A stretch of DNA of 64,000 nt from assembly GCA_002305275.1 (NCBI GenBank), contig DBQO01000022.1:51689-115688 (forward strand), written 5' to 3'. Under the pieces are notes generated by a model. That model was given only the letters and a program-made list of their open reading frames with translations, did not search any database and was not told the DNA's origin. Both the position numbers and the translations under genes were made by a program. Below, piece by piece: positions 51,999-60,282 of this stretch. Position 1 is the stretch's first letter, and each line of letters opens with the position of its first letter. Origin of the DNA: Bacteroidales bacterium UBA1392 (lineage in GTDB: Bacteria; Bacteroidota; Bacteroidia; Bacteroidales; UBA932).

Positions 51999-52832
51999 AT
52001 GGCTCTTACCCGTATTCTTATCTCAGTAAAAACATATCCTACACTTTCTGCCACTTATGATGAGTTGGTTTGCACCGCCGGATTTAAAGAGGACGGTTCG
52101 TGGGTCAGAATTTATCCTGTTCCCTACAGGAAATTGAATTATGCCGACCAATATGAAAAATGGCAATGGATAGAAATGGATATTGTCCGCAATACAAAAG
52201 ATTTCCGGAAGGAGAGTTATCGTCCTGCTGATCTCGACAAAGATATTATTATCGGTGAAAAAGTTCCTACTACGAAAAATTGGGCTCTTCGAAAAGAAAT
52301 TGCACTTAGAAATGTTTATACAGATATGTCGGTTTTGATCGGGGAAGCAAAAGATAAGGATATCGGAACATCATTAGCTGTGCTAAAACCCAAAAATATT
52401 ATCGACTTTATTTGGGAGCCATGCGAACGGGAATGGGACAAAAAGAAACTTGATACCATCATTGCAAAACAAGCACAAGGCAATCTGTTTGACAATGAAG
52501 AAACCAAAAAGATCTTCAGGGTTGCCAAGAAATTACCCTATCGATTTTCTTATGTTTTTACTACCGATGATGATATAAAACGCACTTTAATGGTAGAAGA
52601 TTGGGAATTAGGTGCTTTATACTGGAATTGCTTAAAAGCAGCAAATGGTAATGAAGTGATAGCTTGTCAAAAGGTAAAAGAAAAGTATTTTGACCACATG
52701 GTGAATAAATGCAACTTGCACTTTTTCCTTGGCACTACTCAAAAGTTTCACAATGTGGGGCCAAACCCTTTCATTATAATCGGTGTGTTTTATCCTCCTA
52801 AAGAGGACAAAACACAACTTTCACTATTTTAA
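51999..52832 (+). CDS. Unknown protein with C-terminal beta-clamp-binding motif, DUF488 partner
   Basis: A 277-residue protein I do not recognise. It begins ALTRILISVKTYPTLSATYD and has no membrane segments or signal. A DNA- or nucleotide-modifying role is suggested by its last five residues QLSLF, which equal the bacterial sliding-clamp-binding pentapeptide QL(S/D)LF and are positioned at the very C-terminus, as in clamp partners. A second hydrophobic LF pair occurs in an internal QGNLFDNEE segment. It is 4 bases after the DUF488 gene and is obviously a partner of it. Function not proposed beyond a link to replication or repair. Confidence 0.6.
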   Translation: MALTRILISVKTYPTLSATYDELVCTAGFKEDGSWVRIYPVPYRKLNYADQYEKWQWIEMDIVRNTKDFRKESYRPADLDKDIIIGEKVPTTKNWALRKEIALRNVYTDMSVLIGEAKDKDIGTSLAVLKPKNIIDFIWEPCEREWDKKKLDTIIAKQAQGNLFDNEETKKIFRVAKKLPYRFSYVFTTDDDIKRTLMVEDWELGALYWNCLKAANGNEVIACQKVKEKYFDHMVNKCNLHFFLGTTQKFHNVGPNPFIIIGVFYPPKEDKTQLSLF

Positions 52833-52890
52833 GACCCCCCAACAACCCACTCGCCACCTGGAGATAAATTATCACTTACAAGCCCACTCT

Positions 52891-53409
52891 CTACTTCCGT
52901 ACAGAGGACTTCCCCACATCCACTTTCTCGAGCTCGAGCAGGGCTATTTTCCTTTCAACTCCACCTGCATAACCAGAAAGCGAGCGGCCTGCGCCGACCA
53001 CCCTGTGGCAGGGAATGATGAGTGAGATGGGATTGCGACCTACCGCACCACCCACCGCTCGCGGACAGAGACGATCGACACCTTTCTGTTTGGCAATACC
53101 CTGCGCTATCTCACCGTAGGTCATCGTGCTGCCGTAAGGGATGGAGAGTAAATACTCCCATACCTCCTTGCGGAATGGAGTTGCCCGCAGATTGAGGGTT
53201 GGAGTGAAGTCCGGCGCCTTACCGCTGAAGTATATCCCGAGCCAGCGCATTGTCTCTTCGAAAATGGGCAACTTCTTCTCAACTCCTTCGCCTTCCAGCG
53301 TCTCCGCAAAATAGTCCTGATCGTCAAACCAGAGTCCTACGAGGGCCTTTCCATCGCTTGCAAGCGTCATCCCGCCGAGCGGGGAATCATAATGCCAGGT
53401 ATAGTCCAT
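52891..53409 (-). CDS. ogt: Methylated-DNA-[protein]-cysteine S-methyltransferase
   Basis: A 172-residue suicidal DNA-repair protein that takes O6-alkyl groups from guanine onto its own cysteine. The active-site motif is IPCHRVVGAG near residue 134. Other marks are TMTYGEIAQ and GRNPISLI just before it, the helix-turn-helix that enters DNA. Length is normal for Ogt. It is followed on the plus strand by nothing and is preceded by the hairpin at 53432-53477. The gene marks the return to core-like composition after the accessory region. Confidence 0.93.
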   Translation of the reverse strand: MDYTWHYDSPLGGMTLASDGKALVGLWFDDQDYFAETLEGEGVEKKLPIFEETMRWLGIYFSGKAPDFTPTLNLRATPFRKEVWEYLLSIPYGSTMTYGEIAQGIAKQKGVDRLCPRAVGGAVGRNPISLIIPCHRVVGAGRSLSGYAGGVERKIALLELEKVDVGKSSVRK

Positions 53410-53431
53410 TTCTTTAAAATTTAATCTTTTC

Positions 53432-53477
53432 TCCGGAAGAGCAGGGCTTCAATATCACGGAAAATTGCTCCTCCGGA
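53432..53477. terminator. Hairpin between the MFS and ogt genes
   Basis: TCCGGA-x-GAGCA (53432-53443) pairs with TGCTC-x-TCCGGA (53466-53477), 11 pairs with one mismatch and a 22-base loop. It follows the MFS stop by 26 bases and lies just upstream of ogt. It may terminate the MFS transcript or shape the ogt leader; the U-tract is poor. Confidence 0.45.
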
Positions 53478-53502
53478 ACATTTTTATTTAACTTATTAAT
53501 TT

Positions 53503-54705
53503 TTAAACATGAGCAATTTTTTGTCTTCTTCTATCCCAAATAATAAATATTACCATCAGGATAGTGGCCATTAATGCCATTGCTGAGCCGAAATAGAAAG
53601 GAGCATTTGAATTGACCTTATCATAGAGCACTCCGGCAATTAAACTCGCCGGCAATAAAGTAATACCGAGGACTGCATGATAAATACCAAATCCGGTCCC
53701 TTTCAAATCTTTACTCACAATATCGGAAATGATTGCTTTTTGGCTGCCATCGGTCAATGCACTGTAAAATCCATACATTATAAAGAGGAAAATAAAGACA
53801 TTTATGCTATTGAACCTTCCAAATAGGTAATAGGTAATCGCATAGACTATAAATCCCATGAGAATCAACTTTTCGCGACCGATCTTATCGGATAATTTCC
53901 CAATCGGTATGGCAAGCAGTACCGACACTGTGTTGAATATCATGTAGACAAAAGGTACGTATGACTTATCAATACCGGTTTCGCTTGTTTTTACCAGCAA
54001 CAACGCATCTGCCGAATTGCCTAAAGTGAATACGAAGATTATGACCAGGAAGAAATAAAATTTCTTGGGCAAAGCTTTTAGTGAAACTTTATGGGAGCTC
54101 TCCTTTTTCTCTTTATTTACATCTTTTATAAAAATGATGATAGTCAAAACACCGAGGATTGCAGGGATGGTTGCAATTAAAAAGATGTAGGAATATTTTA
54201 AGGGATAAATGGACAACAATAAGAAAGCAATCAGGGGACCTATAATGGCGCCGCTGTTGTCCATCGCTTTCTGAAACCCAAATGTCTTTCCTGCTTCATT
54301 CTTTTTAATGGAGCTACTTATGAGGCTATCGCGCGGAGCAGTTCTTATCCCCTTTCCAACCCGTTCGAAGAAGCGAAAAAAGAGAATCTGAATAGGCAGT
54401 CTTGCAAGTGCATATAGAGGAGTTATAATTGCAGTGATGCCATATCCGATAATCATGAATGGCTTGCTTTTACCGATTTTATCACTCCAATATCCCGAAA
54501 CGGCCTTTAAAAAGGAAGCTGTGCTCTCCGCAACTCCTTCAATTAGTGAAATTGTGGTTTTGGATGCACCTATAGAGAGTAGAAACAGAGGCATGACACT
54601 GTATATCATCTTGGTAGATGTATCAGTGAAAAAGCTCGTCAGCCCTGTAAAAAAGGGATTTCTTTGTATTCCGAATATTTTTTCTTTTTTCATTTGTATA
54701 GTCAT
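53503..54705 (-). CDS. MFS transporter
   Basis: A 400-residue transporter of the major facilitator superfamily with twelve predicted helices. The loop 2-3 motif is GYWSDKIGKSKPFMIIGYGI near residue 72 and its second-half copy is GKLSDKIGREKLILMGFIVY near 275. It also has a long helix-5 region RVGKGIRTAPRDSLI near 118. The branch looks like the drug/unknown-substrate exporters common in Bacteroidetes, and the substrate is not clear. An in-frame ATG at 54693 is also possible. A minus-strand TAAATTTG lies 15 bases before the start. Confidence 0.85.
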   Translation of the reverse strand: MTIQMKKEKIFGIQRNPFFTGLTSFFTDTSTKMIYSVMPLFLLSIGASKTTISLIEGVAESTASFLKAVSGYWSDKIGKSKPFMIIGYGITAIITPLYALARLPIQILFFRFFERVGKGIRTAPRDSLISSSIKKNEAGKTFGFQKAMDNSGAIIGPLIAFLLLSIYPLKYSYIFLIATIPAILGVLTIIIFIKDVNKEKKESSHKVSLKALPKKFYFFLVIIFVFTLGNSADALLLVKTSETGIDKSYVPFVYMIFNTVSVLLAIPIGKLSDKIGREKLILMGFIVYAITYYLFGRFNSINVFIFLFIMYGFYSALTDGSQKAIISDIVSKDLKGTGFGIYHAVLGITLLPASLIAGVLYDKVNSNAPFYFGSAMALMATILMVIFIIWDRRRQKIAHV

Positions 54706-54719
54706 TTAAATATAAACCG

Positions 54720-54727
54720 CAAATTTA
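54720..54727 (-). promoter_or_regulatory. -7 element for the MFS gene
   Basis: TAAATTTG on the minus strand, 15 bases before the start at 54705. Confidence 0.45.
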
Positions 54728-54799
54728 CAACTTTATGTGAAACTGTATATAGCATCAGAGACAAAAGGCATTGAGTAGGGATAATTCAAATTTCTTGGT

Positions 54800-54807
54800 T
54801 ATTTTTG
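54800..54807 (+). promoter_or_regulatory. -7 element for mgsA
   Basis: TATTTTTG matches TAnnTTTG and sits 35 bases before the ATG at 54842. It nearly touches an earlier ATG at 54809, which supports the later start. Confidence 0.5.
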
Positions 54808-54841
54808 TATGCAGATTAAACCTAATAAAAACAGTGATATA

Positions 54842-55315
54842 ATGACAAAAATTAAAAGAATCGCCCTAGTTGCTCACGATAACCGTAAAACCGATATGGT
54901 GGAATGGGTGGAGTGGAACTGGAAAAAACTGATAAAGTACGATCTTATATGTACGGGAACTACCGGAAAGTTGGTGAATGAAACTCTTCTAAGGAAGATG
55001 GACATCGACACGACCGTTACGATCTCTATGAAACTTCTCAAATCCGGTCCTTTGGGGGGCGATCAACAGCTGGGTGCTTTAATTAGCGAAGGAAAGGTGG
55101 ATATGTTGATATTTTTATGGGATCCGATGACTCCGCAGCCACATGACGTGGATGTAAAGGCACTATTGCGACTGGCTACGCTTTACAATATCCCTACGGC
55201 TTTCAATCGTTCTACAGCCGACTTTTTAATAAGTTCACCGCTGATGGAGTCCAATTATACGCCCATAATCAAGGACTACGGAAGCTATATCAACAGGAAA
55301 CTGGATATCAAATGA
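54842..55315 (+). CDS. mgsA: Methylglyoxal synthase
   Basis: A 157-residue enzyme that converts dihydroxyacetone phosphate to methylglyoxal and phosphate, a bypass of lower glycolysis. The signature is IALVAHDNRKTDMVEW at the start, then TGTTGKL near 40, GPLGGDQQLGALI near 73 with the catalytic Asp, and DPMTPQPHDVD near 98 with the catalytic His. The start at 54842 gives the standard N-terminus and clears the promoter. It is a single-gene unit ended by a strong terminator. Confidence 0.95.
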   Translation: MTKIKRIALVAHDNRKTDMVEWVEWNWKKLIKYDLICTGTTGKLVNETLLRKMDIDTTVTISMKLLKSGPLGGDQQLGALISEGKVDMLIFLWDPMTPQPHDVDVKALLRLATLYNIPTAFNRSTADFLISSPLMESNYTPIIKDYGSYINRKLDIK

Positions 55316-55376
55316 TCACACCCTGATCTATCGGTATTAGTTTTGATTTAAACTCCAAAACTATTCATAACAATAC

Positions 55377-55416
55377 AAAACCGGTGGCAGAGCAAAGTCT
55401 GCCGCCGGTTTTATTT
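55377..55416. terminator. Bidirectional terminator between mgsA and the CoA-disulfide reductase gene
   Basis: ACCGG-x-GGCAGA pairs with TCTGCC-x-CCGGT around GCAAAG and runs into TTTTATTTT on the plus strand and AAAA on the other. It serves the two convergent genes. Confidence 0.88.
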
Positions 55417-55437
55417 TAATAAGAACAATCTAAAACT

Positions 55438-57120
55438 TTAAAAAGGCCAGGCATTAAGGCCGCCTTCGAGTACTTTTACATTTTTATACCCGCTTGCCAT
55501 AATCACCCTCGCTGCTTCATATCCGCGTAGGGAGATTTTACACCAGGTGATGATCTCCGTATTCTTAGCTGCCGGTAATTCTGCCAAGCGATTTCTCAGT
55601 TGTCCGAGAGGGATCAGCGTCTCCCCTATTCCAAGCTTTTGCGCTTCGTATTCATTCGGATTACGGGCATCCAACAAAAACATAGGATCCTTTTTATCCA
55701 ATTTCTCTTTGAGTTGTTCTGCCGTAATTCCTACAAAAAGGCGATTCAACTTGTTTTGCATTATGTGTGCAGTGGCAATGCTGTGATCTATCGCCAAAGA
55801 GAAAGGTGGAGCATACGGCAAATCGGCATTTATCATATCCTCGACTGTAAGTTTACCTTTAATGGCCATCGCCCATGTAGCAACTTGTTTGCCGACATCG
55901 CCCGGGCCAAGTACCTGCGCACCTAGGATACGGTTAGTGTTCTTATCCACAACCAATTTGGTAATCAGAAGTTTGGCTCCCATGAAGCCGGGTTTGTCCG
56001 GACTTGCATTTAGAACCGTTTCAATATTATCAAATCCGTGTCTGGCAGCATTTTGTTCCGAAAGTCCTGTTGAGCCCACTCCATAATCAAATACTTTACA
56101 GATACCGCTTTGGATAGTTCCTGGGAATTGAGCGGAGTTTCCATTTATCACATTGGTACCTGCAACTCGACCTTGCAGATTGGCCAAGTCCCCAAAGGGA
56201 GCGTGAACTTTTTTACCGGAAATAAGGTTTGGAATCTCAATACAGTCACCTATGGCATAAATATCGGGATCGGATGTCTGCATATAGGTATTAACCTCAA
56301 TGGCTCCAAACTCTCCTATTGTTAATCCTGCTTCTTTGGCCAATGCGGAATTGGGTCTGACTCCGGTAGCCACAACTGCAATATCGCATGCTATTTCGGA
56401 ACCATCCAAAAGTTTTACTGCTTTTAGTTTTCCATTCTCTCCAAGAAACTCGGAAACTCCGTTTTGGAGAATTAAATTCACCTTGGTTTGAACATATTTC
56501 TCTACGATTCGTGCCATGCCTTTATCAAGGAATGCAAGCAATTGCGGCAACATCTCAACGAGTGTAACCTCGATTCCTGACAGATGCAAAGCTTCACAGG
56601 TCTCAATACCGATGAGACCTCCGCCTATTACCACGGCTTTTTGGACTTCACCTTCATCTCCCACTTGTCTCAGGAAATCTGCATCAGCCATTGATTGTAA
56701 CGTGGTAACTCCCTTTAAATCAACACCCGGCACAGGCGGTTTGCGGGGAGTAGCTCCGGTTGCAATTATCAGTTTGTCGTATGCCAACGAAGCAGCTTCT
56801 CCCGTAACCAAATCTTTGTACTCTACGCTCTTGTTTTTTCTGTCAATTTTGGTAACTTCCGTATTGACCAGAGCCTTAATTCGCTTGGCGTTCCAAAAGA
56901 ATTTGGAATCGCGAACTATTCCGGCCGGAGAGGTCAAGAGTTGGTTGCGATCGTCAAAGAAACCACCTACATAATAGGGATACCCGCAGGAAGCCATCGA
57001 GAGGTCAGGGGCCTTTTGAATCATGGTAATCTCAGCATGTTCATCAAGGCGACGTGCTCTGGAAGCAGCCTTAGGGCCAGCAGCAGAACCACCGATAACA
57101 ATAATCCTTTTTTTCTCCAT
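55438..57120 (-). CDS. CoA-disulfide reductase / NADH oxidase with C-terminal rhodanese domain
   Basis: A 560-residue FAD enzyme fused to a sulfurtransferase. FAD binding is VIGGSAAGPKAASRARRLD at residues 8-26; the redox cysteine is in SMASCGYPYYVGG near 45. NAD binding is VVIGGGLIGIETCEAL near 160 and the second FAD motif is DIYAIGDCIEIP near 285. Residues about 455-560 are a rhodanese domain with active-site Cys in ITWCKISLRGYEA. Fusions of this kind (CoADR-Rhd) handle CoA persulfide, polysulfide or peroxide. It may belong with the three small genes upstream (GNAT, DUF5320, DUF134). Confidence 0.92.
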   Translation of the reverse strand: MEKKRIIVIGGSAAGPKAASRARRLDEHAEITMIQKAPDLSMASCGYPYYVGGFFDDRNQLLTSPAGIVRDSKFFWNAKRIKALVNTEVTKIDRKNKSVEYKDLVTGEAASLAYDKLIIATGATPRKPPVPGVDLKGVTTLQSMADADFLRQVGDEGEVQKAVVIGGGLIGIETCEALHLSGIEVTLVEMLPQLLAFLDKGMARIVEKYVQTKVNLILQNGVSEFLGENGKLKAVKLLDGSEIACDIAVVATGVRPNSALAKEAGLTIGEFGAIEVNTYMQTSDPDIYAIGDCIEIPNLISGKKVHAPFGDLANLQGRVAGTNVINGNSAQFPGTIQSGICKVFDYGVGSTGLSEQNAARHGFDNIETVLNASPDKPGFMGAKLLITKLVVDKNTNRILGAQVLGPGDVGKQVATWAMAIKGKLTVEDMINADLPYAPPFSLAIDHSIATAHIMQNKLNRLFVGITAEQLKEKLDKKDPMFLLDARNPNEYEAQKLGIGETLIPLGQLRNRLAELPAAKNTEIITWCKISLRGYEAARVIMASGYKNVKVLEGGLNAWPF

Positions 57121-57176
57121 AATTATTTTACGTTAAATATTTTAAATGTTTTGTAATATAATTGGATCCTTAAAAA

Positions 57177-57509
57177 TTATTTGGGTCTGACCCCACAACA
57201 AGTGCCTGAGGGTTCATTGTCCATGCGAAACCAGATATCGCTATATTTTTCGGGATTCCGTCTGAATTTCACCAGTATATAAGAGCAAGTGGGGATTACC
57301 TTATAGTTATTATCTCTTGCGTATTTTACCAATTCATCGAAAAGCATTCCTGCAATGCCTTGTCCTTCCAATTCAGGACGAACTCCAGTATGATATGCAT
57401 TTAAAACACCATTATTCAGGTCGTAATCGAGTTCGGCAATCTGCCTCTCTTTATCCATAATGAAGAAAGATCCTCTCCTATTATCTTCAAGTCTGTGTTG
57501 AATTCTCAT
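57177..57509 (-). CDS. GNAT-like N-acetyltransferase (YjdJ type)
   Basis: A 110-residue short GCN5-related protein. The acetyl-CoA pyrophosphate loop is VRPELEGQGIAGML near residue 43, and VIPTCSYILVKFRRNPEKYSD is the typical end of the small YjdJ-like group; a Cys-rich tail TCCGVRPK follows. The ATG at 57509 avoids overlap with the DUF5320 gene and gives the usual IQHRLEDNRRG start; an upstream ATG at 57542 is the alternative. Substrate unknown. It lies 14 bases after DUF5320. Confidence 0.82.
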   Translation of the reverse strand: MRIQHRLEDNRRGSFFIMDKERQIAELDYDLNNGVLNAYHTGVRPELEGQGIAGMLFDELVKYARDNNYKVIPTCSYILVKFRRNPEKYSDIWFRMDNEPSGTCCGVRPK

Positions 57510-57522
57510 ATATTGAATAGTA

Positions 57523-57801
57523 TTATTCACGGCATTTTCCATCTCCGCGACCGGGACCTGCTCCTGATCTCAGTCCGGATCCGCACCGGCGTCCGGATGC
57601 TCTTCCCATTCCTCCACCGCATCCGCGTCTACCTCGGCCCAAACCTCTGCCCATACCTCGTCCTTGGTTGGTATTTATATTCTCAAGTTCTGTTTCTTCT
57701 ACAAAACCTTTTTTATCATCATCAAAATTTTTGCATTTTCCCTTGTTACGACCGGTCATCGGGCCTTCCCCTATCGGTCCTGTTTTATCAAATCGTGGCA
57801 T
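57523..57801 (-). CDS. DUF5320 protein, Gly/Arg-rich
   Basis: A 92-residue protein that opens with the DUF5320 signature MPRFDKTGPIGEGPMTGRNK and continues with a low-complexity G/R tail (GRGMGRGLGRGRRG). Such proteins accompany DUF134 and NifX-like dinitrogenase-cofactor genes in anaerobes. No function is known. It follows DUF134 by 36 bases in one transcript. Confidence 0.8.
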   Translation of the reverse strand: MPRFDKTGPIGEGPMTGRNKGKCKNFDDDKKGFVEETELENINTNQGRGMGRGLGRGRRGCGGGMGRASGRRCGSGLRSGAGPGRGDGKCRE

Positions 57802-57837
57802 ATAAACTCCCTATTTTAAATTGTTAATAAATTATAT

Positions 57838-58176
57838 CTACTTCACAGGCATCACAGGGGCACTATTATCACTCCCTTTTATTTGTTTAAGAACTTCCTC
57901 ACAACAATTGATGTCTATAATTTTACCCTCTATAATTGCCTGTGCTATTTTTTGAACTGCACAATTATAGATTCGCGTAAAAGTGGGTCGAGAAATTTCC
58001 ATCCTCTCCGCACCCTCTTCCTGCAACAATCTGTCGTAAGCAGCCAATCTGAACGCCTCATATTCATCGTGTTCGATAATAACTCTCTCCAAGTCTCTCA
58101 ACGGAACTCCAACCGGCTTGAAACACATCACTTCCGGTGAACTTCGTATTTTTCGACATTTCTTAGGTCTCGACAT
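57838..58176 (-). CDS. DUF134 helix-turn-helix protein
   Basis: A 112-residue protein of the DUF134 family. It has MSRPKKCRKI, the FKPVGVPLRDLERVII strand, then EYEAFRLAAYDRLLQEEGAE and a helix-turn-helix ISRPTFTRIYNCAVQKIAQA near residues 73-92, so it probably binds DNA. It starts a minus-strand set DUF134 - DUF5320 - GNAT. A 28-base palindrome lies 21 bases upstream of its start and may be its operator. Confidence 0.82.
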   Translation of the reverse strand: MSRPKKCRKIRSSPEVMCFKPVGVPLRDLERVIIEHDEYEAFRLAAYDRLLQEEGAERMEISRPTFTRIYNCAVQKIAQAIIEGKIIDINCCEEVLKQIKGSDNSAPVMPVK

Positions 58177-58196
58177 TATTACTATAAAATATTAAT

Positions 58197-58224
58197 CATA
58201 ACCCGCACATATGTACGGGTTATG
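58197..58224. promoter_or_regulatory. 28-base palindrome between the peroxiredoxin and DUF134 genes
   Basis: CATAACCCG-cacatatgta-CGGGTTATG is a perfect 9-base stem around a 10-base core; 13 of 14 pairs match. It lies 18 bases past the peroxiredoxin stop and 21 bases before the DUF134 start. It may be a terminator, an operator or both. Confidence 0.6.
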
Positions 58225-58241
58225 AAAGTTAATTAAGTCAA

Positions 58242-58955
58242 CTATTTCTTGTATAGTTTCTTTTCTACTTCTTCTTTTGAAAGTTTCTTGGTACAGAAGA
58301 ACCAGTCATAGCAGGTCATTTCTCCATCCTTACCCTCCATACGGGCTTTTGCCGTTCCGCAAGAACCGGCAGTCGGTACGATAACATCATCACCCGGATG
58401 CCAATCGGCGGGCAAAGCAACGCCAAATTTGTCGGCTGTTTGAAGACCGATAAGTACGCGTTTCAGTTCCTTAAAATTGCGTCCCAATGACAAAGGATAA
58501 TAGATAATCGTGCGGATTATTCCCTTCGGATCGATGAAAAATACTGCGCGAACTGCTTTGGTAGTACTTTCACCCGGTTGCACCATGCCATATTTTTGAG
58601 CAATTTCCATAGTAATGTCTTCTATGAGCGGAAAAGTAACTTCCACGTTTTTCATTCCCTTGTACTCGATTTTTTCCTTGATGGTACGTAACCAGGCAAT
58701 GTGACTGTATAGACCGTCAATTGACAAACCGATCAGCTGACAATTAAGATCATCAAATTCTTTTTGCATTGTTGCAAATGTCATGAACTCCGAAGTACAA
58801 ACGGGAGTAAAGTCAGCGGGGTGGCTGAACAGGATTGTCCATTTCCCTTCGAAATCAGCGGGGAAATTTATGTTACCTTGAGTGGTAACGGCTTTGAATG
58901 CAGGTGCCTTATCACCAATGCGCGGCATTACATTAATGTCTTGAATTGTATCCAT
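58242..58955 (-). CDS. Peroxiredoxin (Prx6/archaeal type)
   Basis: A 237-residue thiol peroxidase. The peroxidatic cysteine is in SHPADFTPVCTSEFMTFA near residue 52. A second pair of cysteines is in the tail (AGSCGTAKAR near 198 and TCYDWFFCTKK near 214-221), as in the long Prx6-like enzymes of anaerobes and archaea. It reduces hydrogen peroxide and alkyl peroxides. Its promoter (TTTG-N20-TATCTTTG, 59017-59048) encloses a palindrome, suggesting peroxide- or iron-linked control. The start could also be ATG at 58928 (MPRIGDKAP). Confidence 0.93.
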   Translation of the reverse strand: MDTIQDINVMPRIGDKAPAFKAVTTQGNINFPADFEGKWTILFSHPADFTPVCTSEFMTFATMQKEFDDLNCQLIGLSIDGLYSHIAWLRTIKEKIEYKGMKNVEVTFPLIEDITMEIAQKYGMVQPGESTTKAVRAVFFIDPKGIIRTIIYYPLSLGRNFKELKRVLIGLQTADKFGVALPADWHPGDDVIVPTAGSCGTAKARMEGKDGEMTCYDWFFCTKKLSKEEVEKKLYKK

Positions 58956-59261
58956 AATAGTAGATTTAAATGTTTAATTATTAATAAATTTCTTCTTGTT
59001 ATCTGTAAAATTTCTACAAAGATAATGAACCTTTGTTCATAATCCAAATTTTTCTGAAATTATTTTTAATTTTTAAAAATAAATATGAAAATCCCCTTTT
59101 TTTCCACTATCAACAAGAGGCTTATGACCTCAAGAAAGGATGTTTTTTTATCATAAAATGAGAATAAAGAACATTTTCCTTTGTAAATTATTCATAGAAA
59201 AGCACCTATCATTGAGCAATTATTAATATATTCGCAAATTAAAACCTAAAAGATAGAATTA
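58956..59261. other. Divergent intergenic region (peroxiredoxin/porin)
   Basis: 306 bases without a gene. It holds the peroxiredoxin promoter and palindrome at 59017-59048. A TATATTCG at 59227-59234, one base off TAnnTTTG, may be the -7 of the porin gene. The rest is AT-rich. Confidence 0.5.
59017..59048 (-). promoter_or_regulatory. Peroxiredoxin promoter with internal palindrome
   Basis: On the minus strand TTTG (59045-59048), 20 bases, then TATCTTTG (59017-59024). The spacer and edges form GAT-a-ATGAAC-cttt-GTTCAT-a-ATC (59021-59044), a 24-base palindrome with one mismatched pair. A repressor or peroxide-sensing regulator bound here would cover both elements. Confidence 0.7.
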
Positions 59262-60263
59262 ATGAGACTATTGCGACTAATTTTTATGACCACTCTTCTG
59301 GTCGCTTCTTTTGCAGTTTATGCCCAGGATAACCTAAATAAGGATTATTTCAAACTGAAAGGCTATCTCCAGGGAGGATTCAATATCGATGACGATGGAG
59401 ACAACACATTCTACCTGAAACGAGCAGTACTCACTCTTTCCGGCGATGTTTTCAAAAAAAATGATTCAAAGGCTGATTATTTACTCATGGTCAATATGGC
59501 CGGCTCGCCCTCTATTTTGGAAATGTGGGTGAGATACTCTCCAATCAAGGAATTTGGCATGCAGTTAGGACAGTTTAAGATACCCCTTACCATTGAAAAT
59601 ACCGATTACAGTCCTACTACGATAGAAATGATTGAATACTCTTTGCCGGTAGAGAGACTGGCCAGGAGCGGAGGCGACGTTACCGGCATAAATACCTCAG
59701 GCCGTGATATAGGTTTTAAGGTATACGGGAGCCTGTTTCACCAGGAAAATCACAGTATAGTGAGTTATGATATAGGACTCTTTAATGGTAACGGTACAAA
59801 CAGAAGAGACAATGACGGACGTAAAGATCTTATTGCCCGCCTTAAAATCTCACCCATAAGATATCTCACGATTGCCGGATACTACCAGAACGGTACCGTT
59901 AAGGCGGATCACATTGAAGGAAACTTGCTTACAAGATATGGTGGCGGCATCTCTTATGACAACAATAAATTGATGTGTCGAAGCGAGTATATAAGTGGCT
60001 ACACAGGCAAAATGCTATCGGAGGGAATCTACCTGACTTCAGGATATTGGGTTACTGATAAAGTGATGGCATTGGGCAGGGCAGATTATTTCAAAAGAGA
60101 AAAAGCACTGAAAGACAAAGAAATGTATTACACGCTGGGATTGATTTATACGCCCTGGAAGAACCTTCGTCTCCAGCTCAACTACACTCTGAAAGAGTTT
60201 ACAACTCCGGTTGACAAATCATACAGCAGCCTCTTCAATTTTATGGCAACTGCGTTGTTCTAA
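59262..60263 (+). CDS. Outer-membrane porin (phosphate-selective porin O/P-like)
   Basis: A 333-residue predicted beta-barrel. Residues 1-21 are a signal peptide (MRLLRLIFMTTLLVASFAVYA). The mature part has many alternating strands ending in aromatic residues (for example MVNMAGSPSILEMWVRYSP, SYDIGLFNGNG, ISYDNNKLMCRSEY) and ends in a terminal Phe (FMATALF), typical of outer-membrane barrels. It resembles OprP/OprO-type porins. The YeiH gene begins 19 bases after its stop, so the two are likely cotranscribed and may share an anion substrate. Confidence 0.82.
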   Translation: MRLLRLIFMTTLLVASFAVYAQDNLNKDYFKLKGYLQGGFNIDDDGDNTFYLKRAVLTLSGDVFKKNDSKADYLLMVNMAGSPSILEMWVRYSPIKEFGMQLGQFKIPLTIENTDYSPTTIEMIEYSLPVERLARSGGDVTGINTSGRDIGFKVYGSLFHQENHSIVSYDIGLFNGNGTNRRDNDGRKDLIARLKISPIRYLTIAGYYQNGTVKADHIEGNLLTRYGGGISYDNNKLMCRSEYISGYTGKMLSEGIYLTSGYWVTDKVMALGRADYFKREKALKDKEMYYTLGLIYTPWKNLRLQLNYTLKEFTTPVDKSYSSLFNFMATALF

Positions 60264-60282
60264 CATCCGAACACTTTCTTAC

